The notes under the pieces were generated by a model, which was not told the DNA's origin, ran no database searches, and worked only from the letters and a program-made list of their open reading frames with translations. Of a DNA stretch of 64,000 nt, positions 27,136-36,486 are shown piece by piece. Source of the stretch: Novisyntrophococcus fermenticellae (lineage in GTDB: Bacteria > Bacillota > Clostridia > Lachnospirales > Lachnospiraceae). The DNA lies in contig NZ_CP076458.1 of the NCBI RefSeq assembly GCF_018866245.1, positions 2,418,001-2,482,000 on the forward strand, given 5' to 3'. Position 1 is the stretch's first letter, and each line of letters begins with the position of its first letter. Made by a program: the position numbers and the translations under genes.

Positions 27136-27999
27136 TTATGATAACTTTTGACTCTCAGCTTTATCAGCCGCAGCTTCATCTGTTTTCCGCTCCTCCAGTT
27201 TAGAAAGAAAGTAGATGAGCACAAAACCTGCTGCTGCCAGGAGCAGGCAGACAGGCAGTTCAATCCCCATTGGAACACCCGGGAATACCTGCCCGACAGA
27301 GCCCAGAACAAATCCAAGAATAATCATATAAGTAGGCTGTGGAAAACGTTTCATGGCTCCCTCAAGCAGTTTCGTAAGTAAAAGGATACCGGCCACAAGT
27401 CCGAGCCCCAATGGTAGCAGATAAAGAATATCCAGCCTGCCGATTGCCGACAGCACACCCTGATAGATTCCCAGTACCAGCAGCATATAGGTAACGCTGA
27501 TACCAGGCAGTATCAGTGCAATAGATATTACAATTCCTCCAAAAAACTGAATCAGAAAACCGCCTGCTCCTCCGGATACCGAGGAGAACAGGTTTTCCGG
27601 TAAAAAAGCAAGGCTTGCCACCACAGCCGCACCCAAAGCCAGATACAGAACAGCCTTCCAGTTAAATCCATCCAATCCCGCCTCTTTAAAGATTAGCGGG
27701 CAGCCTCCCAGCACAACCCCTATAAAAAAATACATCATAGGCTTTTCATATGCGCCGATCAGTGTTTCCAGAGGTCTGGCGAATAAAACCATCCCCAGAA
27801 GAGCTGCGGCAACAAATTCTGCCAGGAATACCAGGTTCCCCTTGATATCTTTAAAAAAGGAGCTGACAGAAGAAATCAGCCGGTCATATACACCAAGTAT
27901 CATGGCCATGGAGCCGCCTGAAACACCCGGGACCAACATGGTTGAGCCCACTACCAGTCCCTTAACTGCTGTCATAATTCCATCTTTTTTTTCTTTCAA
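27136..27999 (-). CDS. DUF368 membrane protein (PopT-like undecaprenyl-phosphate transporter)
   Basis: 287 residues and about nine TM segments. The signature VPGVSGGSMAMILGVYDRL near the N-terminus and LPGISVTYMLLVLGIYQ near the middle form the inverted-repeat PG(V/I)S motif of DUF368. Members of this family were recently shown to bring C55-P back to the cytoplasmic face. That role fits with uppP and the polysaccharide locus in this window. The start is a TTG at 27999 with AAGGAGG ten bases upstream; the next ATG (27975) would remove the first eight residues and has a weak SD. Follows lspA. Confidence 0.88.
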   Translation of the reverse strand: MKEKKDGIMTAVKGLVVGSTMLVPGVSGGSMAMILGVYDRLISSVSSFFKDIKGNLVFLAEFVAAALLGMVLFARPLETLIGAYEKPMMYFFIGVVLGGCPLIFKEAGLDGFNWKAVLYLALGAAVVASLAFLPENLFSSVSGGAGGFLIQFFGGIVISIALILPGISVTYMLLVLGIYQGVLSAIGRLDILYLLPLGLGLVAGILLLTKLLEGAMKRFPQPTYMIILGFVLGSVGQVFPGVPMGIELPVCLLLAAAGFVLIYFLSKLEERKTDEAAADKAESQKLS

Positions 28000-28017
28000 A
28001 ACAATAGTTCCTCCTTG

Positions 28018-28482
28018 TTATTTACCGGTATTCCTTTTAAAGCTTCCGAGTAAGTATAATATGCTTCCCAGAAAAATAAAGAAATCAGAAATATTAAAAA
28101 CAACCCTCTTCAGCTTTTTCCACTTGCTGTTGATGCTGATGTAATCTGTCACATATCCCTGGCGCAGACGATCATACCAGTTACACAAGCCTCCGCCGAT
28201 TACCATACTGATTCCAGCCTTTTTGACCCTTTGACCCGGTTTCATCAAAAGCCAGATATAATAAAGCAGCGTAAATATAAGCGTACCCAGAGTACCCCAC
28301 CGAATCATCCTGGGGTGCTCTGACAGCTTGCCGAAGGCCAGACCTTTATTATCAAGCCTTCGAATCAGAAACTTTCCTTTCAGGAGCGGATGCTCCTCAC
28401 CATACTTGATTTTTCTCTCCACATGTAATTTCAAAAGCAAGTCGGCCAGGAACACACTCAACAAAATCACAATATAAATCAT
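28018..28482 (-). CDS. lspA: signal peptidase II (prolipoprotein peptidase)
   Basis: Aspartic membrane peptidase cleaving lipoprotein signal peptides. 154 residues, four hydrophobic segments. Family features: RLDNKGLAFG (near 42-51), GGGLCNWYDRLRQGYVTDYI with Asp113, and VFNISDFFIF with Asp133, spaced like the catalytic pair. The sequence is more divergent than typical LspA, so a paralogue is possible. Its ATG overlaps the upstream zinc-ribbon stop as ATGA, indicating coupling. Confidence 0.85.
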   Translation of the reverse strand: MIYIVILLSVFLADLLLKLHVERKIKYGEEHPLLKGKFLIRRLDNKGLAFGKLSEHPRMIRWGTLGTLIFTLLYYIWLLMKPGQRVKKAGISMVIGGGLCNWYDRLRQGYVTDYISINSKWKKLKRVVFNISDFFIFLGSILYLLGSFKRNTGK

Positions 28483-28994
28483 AGGTTATGAATCTCTTCA
28501 TTCTCTGCAGCAGAATCTGCTTCTGCCTCTTCAGCTACAGCCTCCGCAACAGGATCTGCTTCCGGCTCTTTATCTTCCGGTTCCTGATTTTCAGCCTCCG
28601 TAAAGTCAGCTTCTTCTGTCTTCTCCTGTCTCGGAATTGAAGCGCCACACTTCATGCAGAATTCAGCCTCTTCCGGAGCCATTGCTCCACATACAGGGCA
28701 AATTGTCTGGCCTTTTTTATTGGCAATTGATTCTTTATATTCTGCAATCTCACTTTGCATCAATATGATTTCACGGCAGAGCTCTGCAATTTCTTCACTA
28801 TACGGCTCCCCATCCACATATTTTTGAAATACCAACTCACCAATTTTTCTGTAGCCCCTCTTTACATCACTCTCCAGGGAAGACTGGCGGCTGCGCAGCT
28901 TCTGAATTGCTATGAATTCATCCGTCTTATCTCCCACACTCTTTGCTGCTTCCGTTATCGTTTTTCCGATGTTTTCAAAAAAATCATTTGACAT
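28479..28994 (-). CDS. zinc-ribbon protein with acidic tail
   Basis: 171 residues. Residues 1-85 form helices with coiled-coil potential (DFFENIGKTITEAAKSVGDK, then heptad-like KLRSRQSSLESDVKRGYRK). A zinc ribbon follows (CPVCGAMAPEEAEFCMKCG), then a tail of ~50 residues rich in Glu, Ala and Asp. The family is common in Clostridia; the function is unknown, and the role of the acidic tail is open. The start was set at the ATG at 28994, preceded by AAAGGAG; the frame extends upstream without an SD. It shares an operon with the clpX-like gene, lspA and DUF368. Confidence 0.8.
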   Translation of the reverse strand: MSNDFFENIGKTITEAAKSVGDKTDEFIAIQKLRSRQSSLESDVKRGYRKIGELVFQKYVDGEPYSEEIAELCREIILMQSEIAEYKESIANKKGQTICPVCGAMAPEEAEFCMKCGASIPRQEKTEEADFTEAENQEPEDKEPEADPVAEAVAEEAEADSAAENEEIHNL

Positions 28995-29013
28995 ATCAAA
29001 ATCTCCTTTCATG

Positions 29014-30471
29014 TTATTGAACACCGAGCCGGGGCACTTCCTGTCCCCGCAGCATAATCTGCGGCCCGCCTGTATGTTCAATATATTCTTTTGTTATAAT
29101 AACTTCTCCTATACTGTCATCTTTTGGAATCTCAAACATAATATCCAGCATAAATTCTTCGATAATTGCGCGTAGTGCTCTGGCACCTGTATGCCTTTCC
29201 ATCGCCAGCTTCGCTATGGCATGAAGTGCTCCTTCACTGAAAGTCAGCTTTACTTCGTCCATGGCAAGCAGCTTCGTATACTGCTTCAATATAGCGTTCC
29301 TCGGTTCCTTCAGAATCTGCACCATGGCATCCTCCGTCAGTGCCTCCAATGTAAAGACAATCGGAAGACGCCCCAGAAACTCGGGAATCTTGCCAAAGGC
29401 TCTCAGATCGTCCATAGTAACTTTGGACATCAGATTGGGCTCTGAATCAAATTTGTCTTTTAAATCTGCCTGGAATCCCATAGAGGATTTCTTATTCAGC
29501 CTCTCTTTTATAATATCTGACAAATCCGGAAATGCACCTCCGCATATAAAAAGGATATTCCTCGTATTCACCGTAGTCAGCGGAACCATAGCATTCTTGG
29601 AATTGGCCCCTACCGGAACCTCGATATTACTTCCCTCCAGCAGTTTCAACATCCCCTGCTGCACTGCTTCACCGCTGACATCCCTCTGGTTTGTATTCTT
29701 CTTTTTAGCAATTTTATCGATTTCATCAATGAAGATGATCCCATGCTCCGCGCGCTCCACATCATTGTCAGCAGCAGCCAGAAGCTTGCTTACAACACTT
29801 TCTATATCATCCCCGATATAGCCTGCCTCCGTCAGAGAAGTGGCATCCGTCAGTGCCAGCGGCACATCCAGAAGCCTTGCCAGTGTCTGCACCAGATAAG
29901 TCTTTCCGGAACCGGTGGGGCCAATCATAAGCATATTGGACTTTTCAATCTCAATCCCGTCTTCCTTTGCAGAAAATACACGCTTATAATGATTATAAAC
30001 TGCCACTGACATTACTTTCTTTGCTTTCTCCTGCCCGATGACAAATTCATCCAGCATTGCTTTCAGCTTATGTGGGGGCGGAACGTCTTTCAGTGAAAAC
30101 TCTTTTTGTGGTTTCTGAGTCTCTTCCTCCTTCTTCTTCTTAACTCTCTGCTTAGGCGGAATCTGATTCTGAAGTGAACTTAAATCAATCATGCTCACAT
30201 TCGGCGGCAGATTGCTGAGCAAATCGTTATAATTTATATTATTATTATTCATGGTATCAAAGCTTTTTTGCATGCAATCGGTACATATATGGATATTTCC
30301 CGGAATAGCAATCATCTTCCCCGCCTTACTCTCCGGTCTCCGACACATGAAACAAACTTTTTCAAGTTCAGAATCGTCTCCGTTCTGATTATCTGTAAAA
30401 CCGGAATCCCCATCCTTTTCCTTCAGATTCTGGTCCTCCGGCTGATCTATCTTATCTTTGTCCTCTGACAT
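29014..30471 (-). CDS. clpX: ClpX-family AAA+ unfoldase (divergent paralogue)
   Basis: 485 residues, longer than the usual ~420. An acidic N-terminal extension of ~40 residues precedes a Cys4 zinc finger (CFMCRRPESKAG and CTDCMQKSFD). A Lys/Glu-rich linker follows. The AAA+ core has Walker A GPTGSGKTYLVQTLA, Walker B IIFIDEIDKIAKKK, pore loop AGYIGDDIESVV, and VSGEAVQQGMLKLLEGS. The ClpP-docking loop reads SSMGF instead of IGF; Met at the first position still fits the degenerate consensus. Canonical ClpX lies with clpP and tig; here neither is present, so this may be a second, specialised copy. Confidence 0.85.
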   Translation of the reverse strand: MSEDKDKIDQPEDQNLKEKDGDSGFTDNQNGDDSELEKVCFMCRRPESKAGKMIAIPGNIHICTDCMQKSFDTMNNNNINYNDLLSNLPPNVSMIDLSSLQNQIPPKQRVKKKKEEETQKPQKEFSLKDVPPPHKLKAMLDEFVIGQEKAKKVMSVAVYNHYKRVFSAKEDGIEIEKSNMLMIGPTGSGKTYLVQTLARLLDVPLALTDATSLTEAGYIGDDIESVVSKLLAAADNDVERAEHGIIFIDEIDKIAKKKNTNQRDVSGEAVQQGMLKLLEGSNIEVPVGANSKNAMVPLTTVNTRNILFICGGAFPDLSDIIKERLNKKSSMGFQADLKDKFDSEPNLMSKVTMDDLRAFGKIPEFLGRLPIVFTLEALTEDAMVQILKEPRNAILKQYTKLLAMDEVKLTFSEGALHAIAKLAMERHTGARALRAIIEEFMLDIMFEIPKDDSIGEVIITKEYIEHTGGPQIMLRGQEVPRLGVQ

Positions 30472-30541
30472 AATACTTTCCTCACTTTCTGTATTTATTA
30501 TATCTGATATTCACCTGCGTCACAAGTAAAGATTTTATTAA

Positions 30542-30581
30542 ACTATTCAGCCATGCGGAATCGAGCTTATGGCTGAATAGT
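30542..30581 (-). terminator. inverted repeat between clpX-like and htrA genes
   Basis: ACTATTCAGCCAT/ATGGCTGAATAGT, 13 bp with a 14-nt loop. No clear U-tract in the minus direction. The core TTCAGCCAT is shared with the pfp terminator at 19177 and a half-copy at 20612. Confidence 0.5.
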
Positions 30582-30592
30582 GCTCTTGTGTC

Positions 30593-30641
30593 AAAAATGG
30601 AGTTTATCCTATGCAAGCTTGCTTGCTTGAGGATAAACTCC
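30593..30641 (-). terminator. htrA terminator
   Basis: GGAGTTTATCCT/AGGATAAACTCC (12 bp, 19-nt loop), followed by ATTTTTG on the minus strand. It lies about 35 bp after the protease stop codon. Confidence 0.75.
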
Positions 30642-30677
30642 ATTATTCTGGATTGCTCCGCACTTTGTGGCATCATA

Positions 30678-32285
30678 TTATTTTCCAAAAGGATTGATCT
30701 GCTGTTGATTCGGCTGTTCCGGTGTGGTCTGTTTCATATCCGACTTGTCACCAAGAGTCACCGAAACCGTCTTCTCCTCGTATTCTCCCGCTCCCATACG
30801 CTGAATCTTCACCTCAACAGTCTCACCCTTTGCGTAATACTCAAGAGCGGCTTTTAAATCTGCCATTGAAGAAATTTTTCTGCTGTCGACTTCTGTAATA
30901 ACGTCTTTTGCACGAATGCCTGCCTTGTCGGCCGGGCCTCCTTCTTCAACCGAACTTACATATGCCCCAACCGGGATACTGTAGGCGGAGTTAATATCTG
31001 AAGATACATCGACTCCTTCAATTCCGATATAGGAAGCATCACTGTCCCCAACTTTACTTCGTGTCTGCACATTCATCAAGTTCTGCAAAATTGGCTCTGC
31101 CTTTGAAAGCGGAATTGCAAATCCCATACCTTCCACACTTGTACTTGAATACTTTGCTTCATTAATACCAATTAGCTCACCCTTCATATTCAGGAGTGCT
31201 CCGCCGCTGTTTCCCGGATTAATGGCCGCGTTTGTCTGAATCAGGCCTGCGGACTCAGCAGCTTCGCCTGTTGTCTCGCTCTGTGTCTGTACGGTACGAT
31301 TTGTTGCACTTATGATTCCATTGGTCACAGATTGCCCGTATCCCAATGCATTTCCGATTGCTACTACTTCCTCTCCAATCTGCAGTGCATCAGAATCCCC
31401 AAGGGTTGCCACTTTAATCTTATTCATGGTCTCTTCCGGAATGTCTGAAAGCTTTACAGCTACAACGGCCAGATCATTATCAGAATCAGTGCCTTTAATC
31501 TGGGCTTCTACTGCTGTATCATCAACAAAGGCTACCGATAGTTTGGATGCACCTTCCACTACATGATTATTGGTTGCAATCAGAAGCTCATCATCATTCT
31601 GTCCCACGATTACTCCGCTGCCGCTGGCCGGAACAGTTTGGGCATAGGTTCCGAAAAAGCTTTCCACTGTTTCCACCGTTTCAGTAGAGATAGCCACCAT
31701 AGCCGGTATCGCATTTTTCGCCACCTCGGCAACACTGTAGGTTCCGCCGATGCTGGAAGAAGACGTTTCCTTCACACCGTCCGAACTGCCTGACGCAACG
31801 GCTGTATTTTGTATAGCAGGAGCAGATGATGTTCCGTTAATCTTTTCCCCTGCATAATTTACACCATACATTACGGATCCCGCCACGAGACCGAATACCA
31901 GAGCCATGGCTACATTGGAGGCCCAGCGTTTGCCGGTTCCGGATGTGTTTCTGTCTTTACGGTTTCTTTTCTTCCCGGTATCTGATGTATCTGCCATCTG
32001 CTTATTGATATGATAATAGGAACGCTGATGCTCTGCCGGCCCCTGTTCAAAGCTCTGCGTACTTCCCGAATTCACATTGCTGCTGCTCTGCTGTGTCTCC
32101 TGATGCTCCAGGGAGTCCTGTATATTATGTTCCACTGTTTCAGTCGCATGTTTTGCCATATCGGCATTGGCGACACCACTTTCCCTTGCTTCACTGTTAA
32201 GCCTGGGATTGACCCAGCTGTATGTGGAATCTTCACTATTTTTATTTTGATCATTCTTTTCACTGTTGTTGTATTCTTCACTCAT
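30678..32285 (-). CDS. htrA: HtrA-family serine protease
   Basis: Membrane-anchored trypsin-like protease for extracytoplasmic protein quality control. 535 residues. The cytoplasmic N-terminal region is ~120 residues and Gln/Ser/Asn-rich, followed by one TM segment at 121-143. The triad is H241 (TNNHVVEG), D271 (SDNDLAVV) and S360 (GNSGGALL). One PDZ domain follows (GIRAKDVITEVDSRKISS). The final stretch is Gln/Asn-rich. AGAGGT precedes the ATG. It is a single gene; the ~160 bp upstream show no promoter I would defend. Confidence 0.95.
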   Translation of the reverse strand: MSEEYNNSEKNDQNKNSEDSTYSWVNPRLNSEARESGVANADMAKHATETVEHNIQDSLEHQETQQSSSNVNSGSTQSFEQGPAEHQRSYYHINKQMADTSDTGKKRNRKDRNTSGTGKRWASNVAMALVFGLVAGSVMYGVNYAGEKINGTSSAPAIQNTAVASGSSDGVKETSSSSIGGTYSVAEVAKNAIPAMVAISTETVETVESFFGTYAQTVPASGSGVIVGQNDDELLIATNNHVVEGASKLSVAFVDDTAVEAQIKGTDSDNDLAVVAVKLSDIPEETMNKIKVATLGDSDALQIGEEVVAIGNALGYGQSVTNGIISATNRTVQTQSETTGEAAESAGLIQTNAAINPGNSGGALLNMKGELIGINEAKYSSTSVEGMGFAIPLSKAEPILQNLMNVQTRSKVGDSDASYIGIEGVDVSSDINSAYSIPVGAYVSSVEEGGPADKAGIRAKDVITEVDSRKISSMADLKAALEYYAKGETVEVKIQRMGAGEYEEKTVSVTLGDKSDMKQTTPEQPNQQQINPFGK

Positions 32286-32446
32286 AGTCCTTACCTCTCT
32301 TCTCTGTTCTTTATAAAGTTGAACGGCTTTTTCCGTGTCACAAAAGTGTGCCTTTATCTATCTCATTTACAACTCCTATATTACGTGACAATTGTGTTTA
32401 ATATGTGAAAAACCTTTAAAAAAAAAGTGAAAAGAACACAGGTGAT

Positions 32447-34273
32447 CTATTCTACTGTCACCGACTTTGCCAGGTTTCGCGGCTTATCGACATCCAGACC
32501 TTTTCCTATCGATACATAATATCCAAACAACTGAAGGGGTATCACAGCAAGCGAATTCGTAAAGTAGGGATTGGTTTTCGGAATATACACACAATAATCT
32601 GCCACCTTTTCCACCTCCGTATTCTCTACTGTGGTCACCGCCATTACAAAGGCACCTCTGGTTTTCACTTCCTGGATATTACTGATTGTCTTTTTATATA
32701 AATCCGGCTGTGTCAGTACAGCTACCACCAGTCTGCCATCCTCGATTAAAGAGATGGTTCCGTGTTTCAGCTCCCCTGCGGCATAGGCTTCCGAATGAAT
32801 ATACGAAATCTCTTTCAATTTCAGGGAGCCTTCCAGAGAGATTGCATAATCTATACCTCTTCCTATAAAAAATACATGTTCCGTTGCCAGATAGCGATTG
32901 GCAAACTTCTGCACATTTTCCTTATGACTTAAAAGCAGAGAAATCTGTTCCGGAAGCTGCTTCAGCTCTTCAAGCATGGATGCAAATACATCATTATCGA
33001 TGGTACCTCTTACTTTGGCAAACTTCAGTGCCAGCAGGTATTCCGCAATTAACTGTGTGCTGTAAGCCTTTGTGGTGGCAACAGCAATTTCAGGACCCGC
33101 CCAGGTATACATTACATTGTCAGCTTCACGCGCAATAGAGCTTCCTACAACGTTTACAATTCCCAGCGTCTTGACGCCATGAGATTTTGCTTCCCTGAGG
33201 GCCGCAAGGGAATCCGCTGTTTCACCGGACTGGCTGACGATGATGACAAATGTATCGGGTTCAAAGATAGGATGTCTGTATCGAAACTCGGAGGCCAGAT
33301 CCACTTCTACCGGTATTCTGGCAAGACCCTCAAATACATATTTGGCCGTAACACCGGTATGATAAGCGGAGCCACATGCCACGATATATATTTTACGGAT
33401 TTTGCGGATTTCATCTTCGGACATACCCAACTCCTGAATCACAATATCTCCATCCTTCAGACGGGGATTCAAGGTATCCGACACCGCTTTCGACTGTTCA
33501 TACATCTCTTTCAGCATAAAATGCTCATAGCCGCCTTTTTCCGCAGCATTGATATCCCAGTCAATCGTTGTCGCTTCTTTCGTCAGCACCTCTTCATCAA
33601 TATTGTAAAAGGTCAGTGAATCCTTTGTTAACTTTACGATTTCCTCATTCTGGATAAAATATACCTGACGCGTGTATTTCAGAACTGCCGGTGCATCGGA
33701 CGCTATAAAATTCCCTTCATTGCTTTCTCCCACAATCAGAGGACTGTCTTTCCGAACTGCATAGATTTCATCCGGATGATCCTGAAACATAATCCCCAGC
33801 GCATAAGATCCTTCCATACGGTGCATGATCTTCGTGATCGTATCTACCGGATTTCCATTATAATAGTAATCCAACATATGTGCAATTACCTCAGTGTCTG
33901 TCTCCGATAAAAATTTATATCCTTTATTTTCAAGTTTTTTCTTTAATTTTAAATAATTTTCTATGATTCCATTATGAACAACAACGATGGAACCATCTTT
34001 GTTCAGGTGTGGATGAGCATTTGTGTCGGAAGGTTCCCCGTGAGTAGCCCAACGGGTGTGCCCGATTCCGATTGTACCGGGAAGCGTGCTCCCCCCGTGT
34101 GTCAGATCGTCCAGAACCTTCAGTCTTCCGGTGGCCTTTACCATCCGAATCTCTTCTCCGCTGGATACTGCGATACCGGCAGAGTCATAACCCCTGTATT
34201 CCAGTTTTGACAGTCCATCCAGTAAAATGGGTGCCGCCTGATTTTCACCTATATATCCAACTATACCGCACAT
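32447..34273 (-). CDS. glmS: glutamine-fructose-6-phosphate aminotransferase (isomerizing)
   Basis: Makes glucosamine-6-phosphate, the entry point to UDP-GlcNAc for wall and polysaccharide. 608 residues. After Met removal the N-terminal Cys of MCGIVGYIG is the glutaminase nucleophile; RWATHGEPS and the two SIS domains (VACGSAYHTG, SQSGETADSLAALREAK, LGRGIDY-like GRGIDYAISLEG) complete it, ending LAKSVTVE. The start is the ATG at 34273, with GGAGGATATTTGT upstream. The upstream gap is only 61 bp and holds no glmS ribozyme. Last gene of the polysaccharide run. Confidence 0.97.
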   Translation of the reverse strand: MCGIVGYIGENQAAPILLDGLSKLEYRGYDSAGIAVSSGEEIRMVKATGRLKVLDDLTHGGSTLPGTIGIGHTRWATHGEPSDTNAHPHLNKDGSIVVVHNGIIENYLKLKKKLENKGYKFLSETDTEVIAHMLDYYYNGNPVDTITKIMHRMEGSYALGIMFQDHPDEIYAVRKDSPLIVGESNEGNFIASDAPAVLKYTRQVYFIQNEEIVKLTKDSLTFYNIDEEVLTKEATTIDWDINAAEKGGYEHFMLKEMYEQSKAVSDTLNPRLKDGDIVIQELGMSEDEIRKIRKIYIVACGSAYHTGVTAKYVFEGLARIPVEVDLASEFRYRHPIFEPDTFVIIVSQSGETADSLAALREAKSHGVKTLGIVNVVGSSIAREADNVMYTWAGPEIAVATTKAYSTQLIAEYLLALKFAKVRGTIDNDVFASMLEELKQLPEQISLLLSHKENVQKFANRYLATEHVFFIGRGIDYAISLEGSLKLKEISYIHSEAYAAGELKHGTISLIEDGRLVVAVLTQPDLYKKTISNIQEVKTRGAFVMAVTTVENTEVEKVADYCVYIPKTNPYFTNSLAVIPLQLFGYYVSIGKGLDVDKPRNLAKSVTVE

Positions 34274-34334
34274 ACAAATATCCTCCATCTATAATTAGTC
34301 TAGTCATTTCAAAATAATATCAGATATATACAAT

Positions 34335-35267
34335 TTATTCAATCCAATAATTCCTGTTCATCGTGCATTGGCGAATTAATGCATCCGGTAATATGCCGTA
34401 ATGCTTCCCCATAAAATATCCGATATATTTTGCTCCACTTTGAAAAAACAGCTGAACCAGAAGCCATGGTCTCCTTATCCTTAGCACATATGCCGCTGAT
34501 TTCCTGACCAGACGGATTCCCTCCCCTTCCGAAGGATATGCAGAAAATATCTCGGGATAATCCGCCTGGGATACGCCCAAATCAAAATTCCGCTTAAATT
34601 GCTGACGGCAGGAATAGTTATGGGAATGAAACACTTTTGCATCGGCAGCATAGGCAATTGCATAACCTGCCAGAATCAGCCTTCCTCCATAAATCATATC
34701 TTCATTAAATATGGCACTGTCTTCAAAACCGCCCAGTTCCTCGTAGGTTCTGCGGTCATAGGCTGCGCAGACATTGGAACAGAAGAATGTTTTGATACCC
34801 AGCCTGGACAAATCATCCTTATCCTTAATATCCGGTTCCTTCGGATAATTAAAGCTCCTTGCAAATTGCTCCAAAGGCCCGCAGTCCGGCATCGGCAGCT
34901 GTCTTGCATATGCAGCCCGTACGGAAGGCAGTTTGAAGCACTTGACCATTTCTTCAACCAGATAGTGGTCCGCAGGCACGGCATCCTGAGTCATGAATAG
35001 CAGAATATCCGCATCCGACAAATCCGCCATGAATCTTCGCGTTTTTCCATGGTCAAATTCTTCTGCCGTAATGTGCTTTACATACAAATCAGAAACCTCC
35101 CGTTCCCATTCGGGATTCCAAAAGGTTTCATCTGTGTTTACAATTATAATATTCCGCACATGGTAAGACTGCTGCGCAATGCGGCGCAGCAGTTCCGGAA
35201 AATTTTTATCAGGTTTAAAGGTTGGAATTAAAACATCTATGGTATAAGCATGCATCGTCTCAATCAT
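34335..35267 (-). CDS. GT2 glycosyltransferase, rhamnosyltransferase-like
   Basis: 310 residues, GT-A fold. DVLIPTFKPDKNFPELLRRI is the nucleotide-binding start; EEFDHGKTRRF matches the EFDHGGTR motif found in many bacterial rhamnosyltransferases. FMTQDAVPAD provides the acidic metal site, and FNEDMIYGGRLILAGY is the acceptor-site motif. No TM segment is certain. Its ATG overlaps the LCP stop (ATGA), so it is translated with the LCP gene. Probable role: adds a deoxyhexose in the polymer or linkage unit. Confidence 0.82.
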   Translation of the reverse strand: MIETMHAYTIDVLIPTFKPDKNFPELLRRIAQQSYHVRNIIIVNTDETFWNPEWEREVSDLYVKHITAEEFDHGKTRRFMADLSDADILLFMTQDAVPADHYLVEEMVKCFKLPSVRAAYARQLPMPDCGPLEQFARSFNYPKEPDIKDKDDLSRLGIKTFFCSNVCAAYDRRTYEELGGFEDSAIFNEDMIYGGRLILAGYAIAYAADAKVFHSHNYSCRQQFKRNFDLGVSQADYPEIFSAYPSEGEGIRLVRKSAAYVLRIRRPWLLVQLFFQSGAKYIGYFMGKHYGILPDALIRQCTMNRNYWIE

Positions 35268-36442
35268 TGTGGAATCTCTCCCGTCTCAGATGATGACGGA
35301 ATACTGTCTTCACCATATCCGCTTTCTTCTATAATGTGGTTGCTGTACTCCATCACCTCAGCAGACGGCTGGTAATCAGTCTCCGCAGGAAACAGAAAGT
35401 TATGCAACTTCACCACATTCGTTTCCAGCGTCACCGGAATTACGCAGTCATTTCCATCCATGGCCTTCGTCACATTCGCCCCTTCCAGATGATCAAAGGG
35501 AAATCCTGTCTGCTCTCCCATATTGTAGCTTAAAAGGTTCATTCCCATCTTCAGGATTTCCTGCTTGCTAAGAGAAGTCTTAATCATAGGAAAGACCGTA
35601 TCCATAATTTTATTCAGAGTTGGTAAATCTGCAGACTTGGCTTTTTCCATAATTTTTCCAATTACGAGTCTCTGCCGTGCCGCCCTGCGGAAATCATTAC
35701 CCGCCGTAGCACGAATACGCGTATAAGAGACGGACTGCGACCCGTTCAGGTGAAAGGTCATCGTCTGCGCGCCATCAAGCTCCGACTTATCAGGAACCTC
35801 AATCTCTTCATACTCCACACCGGCGATTTTCGAAGTCTCTTTGTTGTAATTATTCAAATGAATGAGTTCTTCCCTGGTAAGATCAATATCCAGACCATCC
35901 AGCTTATTAATGACCTCCGTGAGTGCCTTAAAGTTCACCGCCGCATATTCCGTAATGTTCAGATCCAGATTCTTATTCATCATCGTCAGCATATGCTCAG
36001 GACCGCCAATATTGTATGCAGCATTACATTTGGTATAACGGTTTTGTCCGTCTTTTGTGAATACATTCAGCCAGGTATCCCTGTACAGTGAAACTAAACG
36101 GATCGACTTACTGTCATGATCCACACAGGCAACGATCATCGTGTCGCTCTGGATACCGGAAGCCAAAGAATTGTCCCGGCTGTCCAGCCCCACCAGTGCT
36201 ACCAGCTCAGTTCCGGTCCTGGTGTTCTCCTCTGTCGCTTTTATCACAGACTGGTTAACTCCGATTTTGCTGTAATCCAGATCGTCATTCTCCACCTTAT
36301 CCAGCTTGGAATTCACATAGGCAAATCCAAACAAGGCCGTTCCCAGAACCAGCAGTGCTACCAGCTCGATTCCAAAAATGATTCTTCTGCGGCGGCGTCT
36401 TTTGTAAGCTTTACTCTTCTTATTTACTCTTTTTTTTGACAT
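35264..36442 (-). CDS. LCP-family (LytR-CpsA-Psr) glycopolymer ligase
   Basis: Enzyme on the outer face of the membrane that transfers C55-PP-linked polymers to peptidoglycan. 392 residues: Lys/Arg-rich N-terminus, TM at ~20-45 (IIFGIELVALLVLGTALFGF), then the LCP domain with ALVGLDSRDNSLASGIQSDTMIV, SLYRDTWLN and RIRATAGNDFRRAARQRLV; Asp and Arg residues of the catalytic cleft are kept. The C-terminal tail is Ser/Glu-rich. AAGGGG precedes the ATG. It implies that the polymer made here is wall-linked. Confidence 0.93.
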   Translation of the reverse strand: MSKKRVNKKSKAYKRRRRRRIIFGIELVALLVLGTALFGFAYVNSKLDKVENDDLDYSKIGVNQSVIKATEENTRTGTELVALVGLDSRDNSLASGIQSDTMIVACVDHDSKSIRLVSLYRDTWLNVFTKDGQNRYTKCNAAYNIGGPEHMLTMMNKNLDLNITEYAAVNFKALTEVINKLDGLDIDLTREELIHLNNYNKETSKIAGVEYEEIEVPDKSELDGAQTMTFHLNGSQSVSYTRIRATAGNDFRRAARQRLVIGKIMEKAKSADLPTLNKIMDTVFPMIKTSLSKQEILKMGMNLLSYNMGEQTGFPFDHLEGANVTKAMDGNDCVIPVTLETNVVKLHNFLFPAETDYQPSAEVMEYSNHIIEESGYGEDSIPSSSETGEIPQ

Positions 36443-36486
36443 GTTTTTGTCCCCTTGCTTCTTTGGTAGTATCTTTCCTTATATGT

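Noticed and set aside
30482..30688. Minus-strand 68-codon frame between the clpX-like gene and htrA
   Set aside because: It is mostly made of the two inverted repeats and the promoter region; composition and position fit non-coding DNA.
34274..34334. glmS ribozyme/riboswitch
   Set aside because: Only 61 bp separate glmS from the upstream gene, too short for the ribozyme, and its core is not visible.
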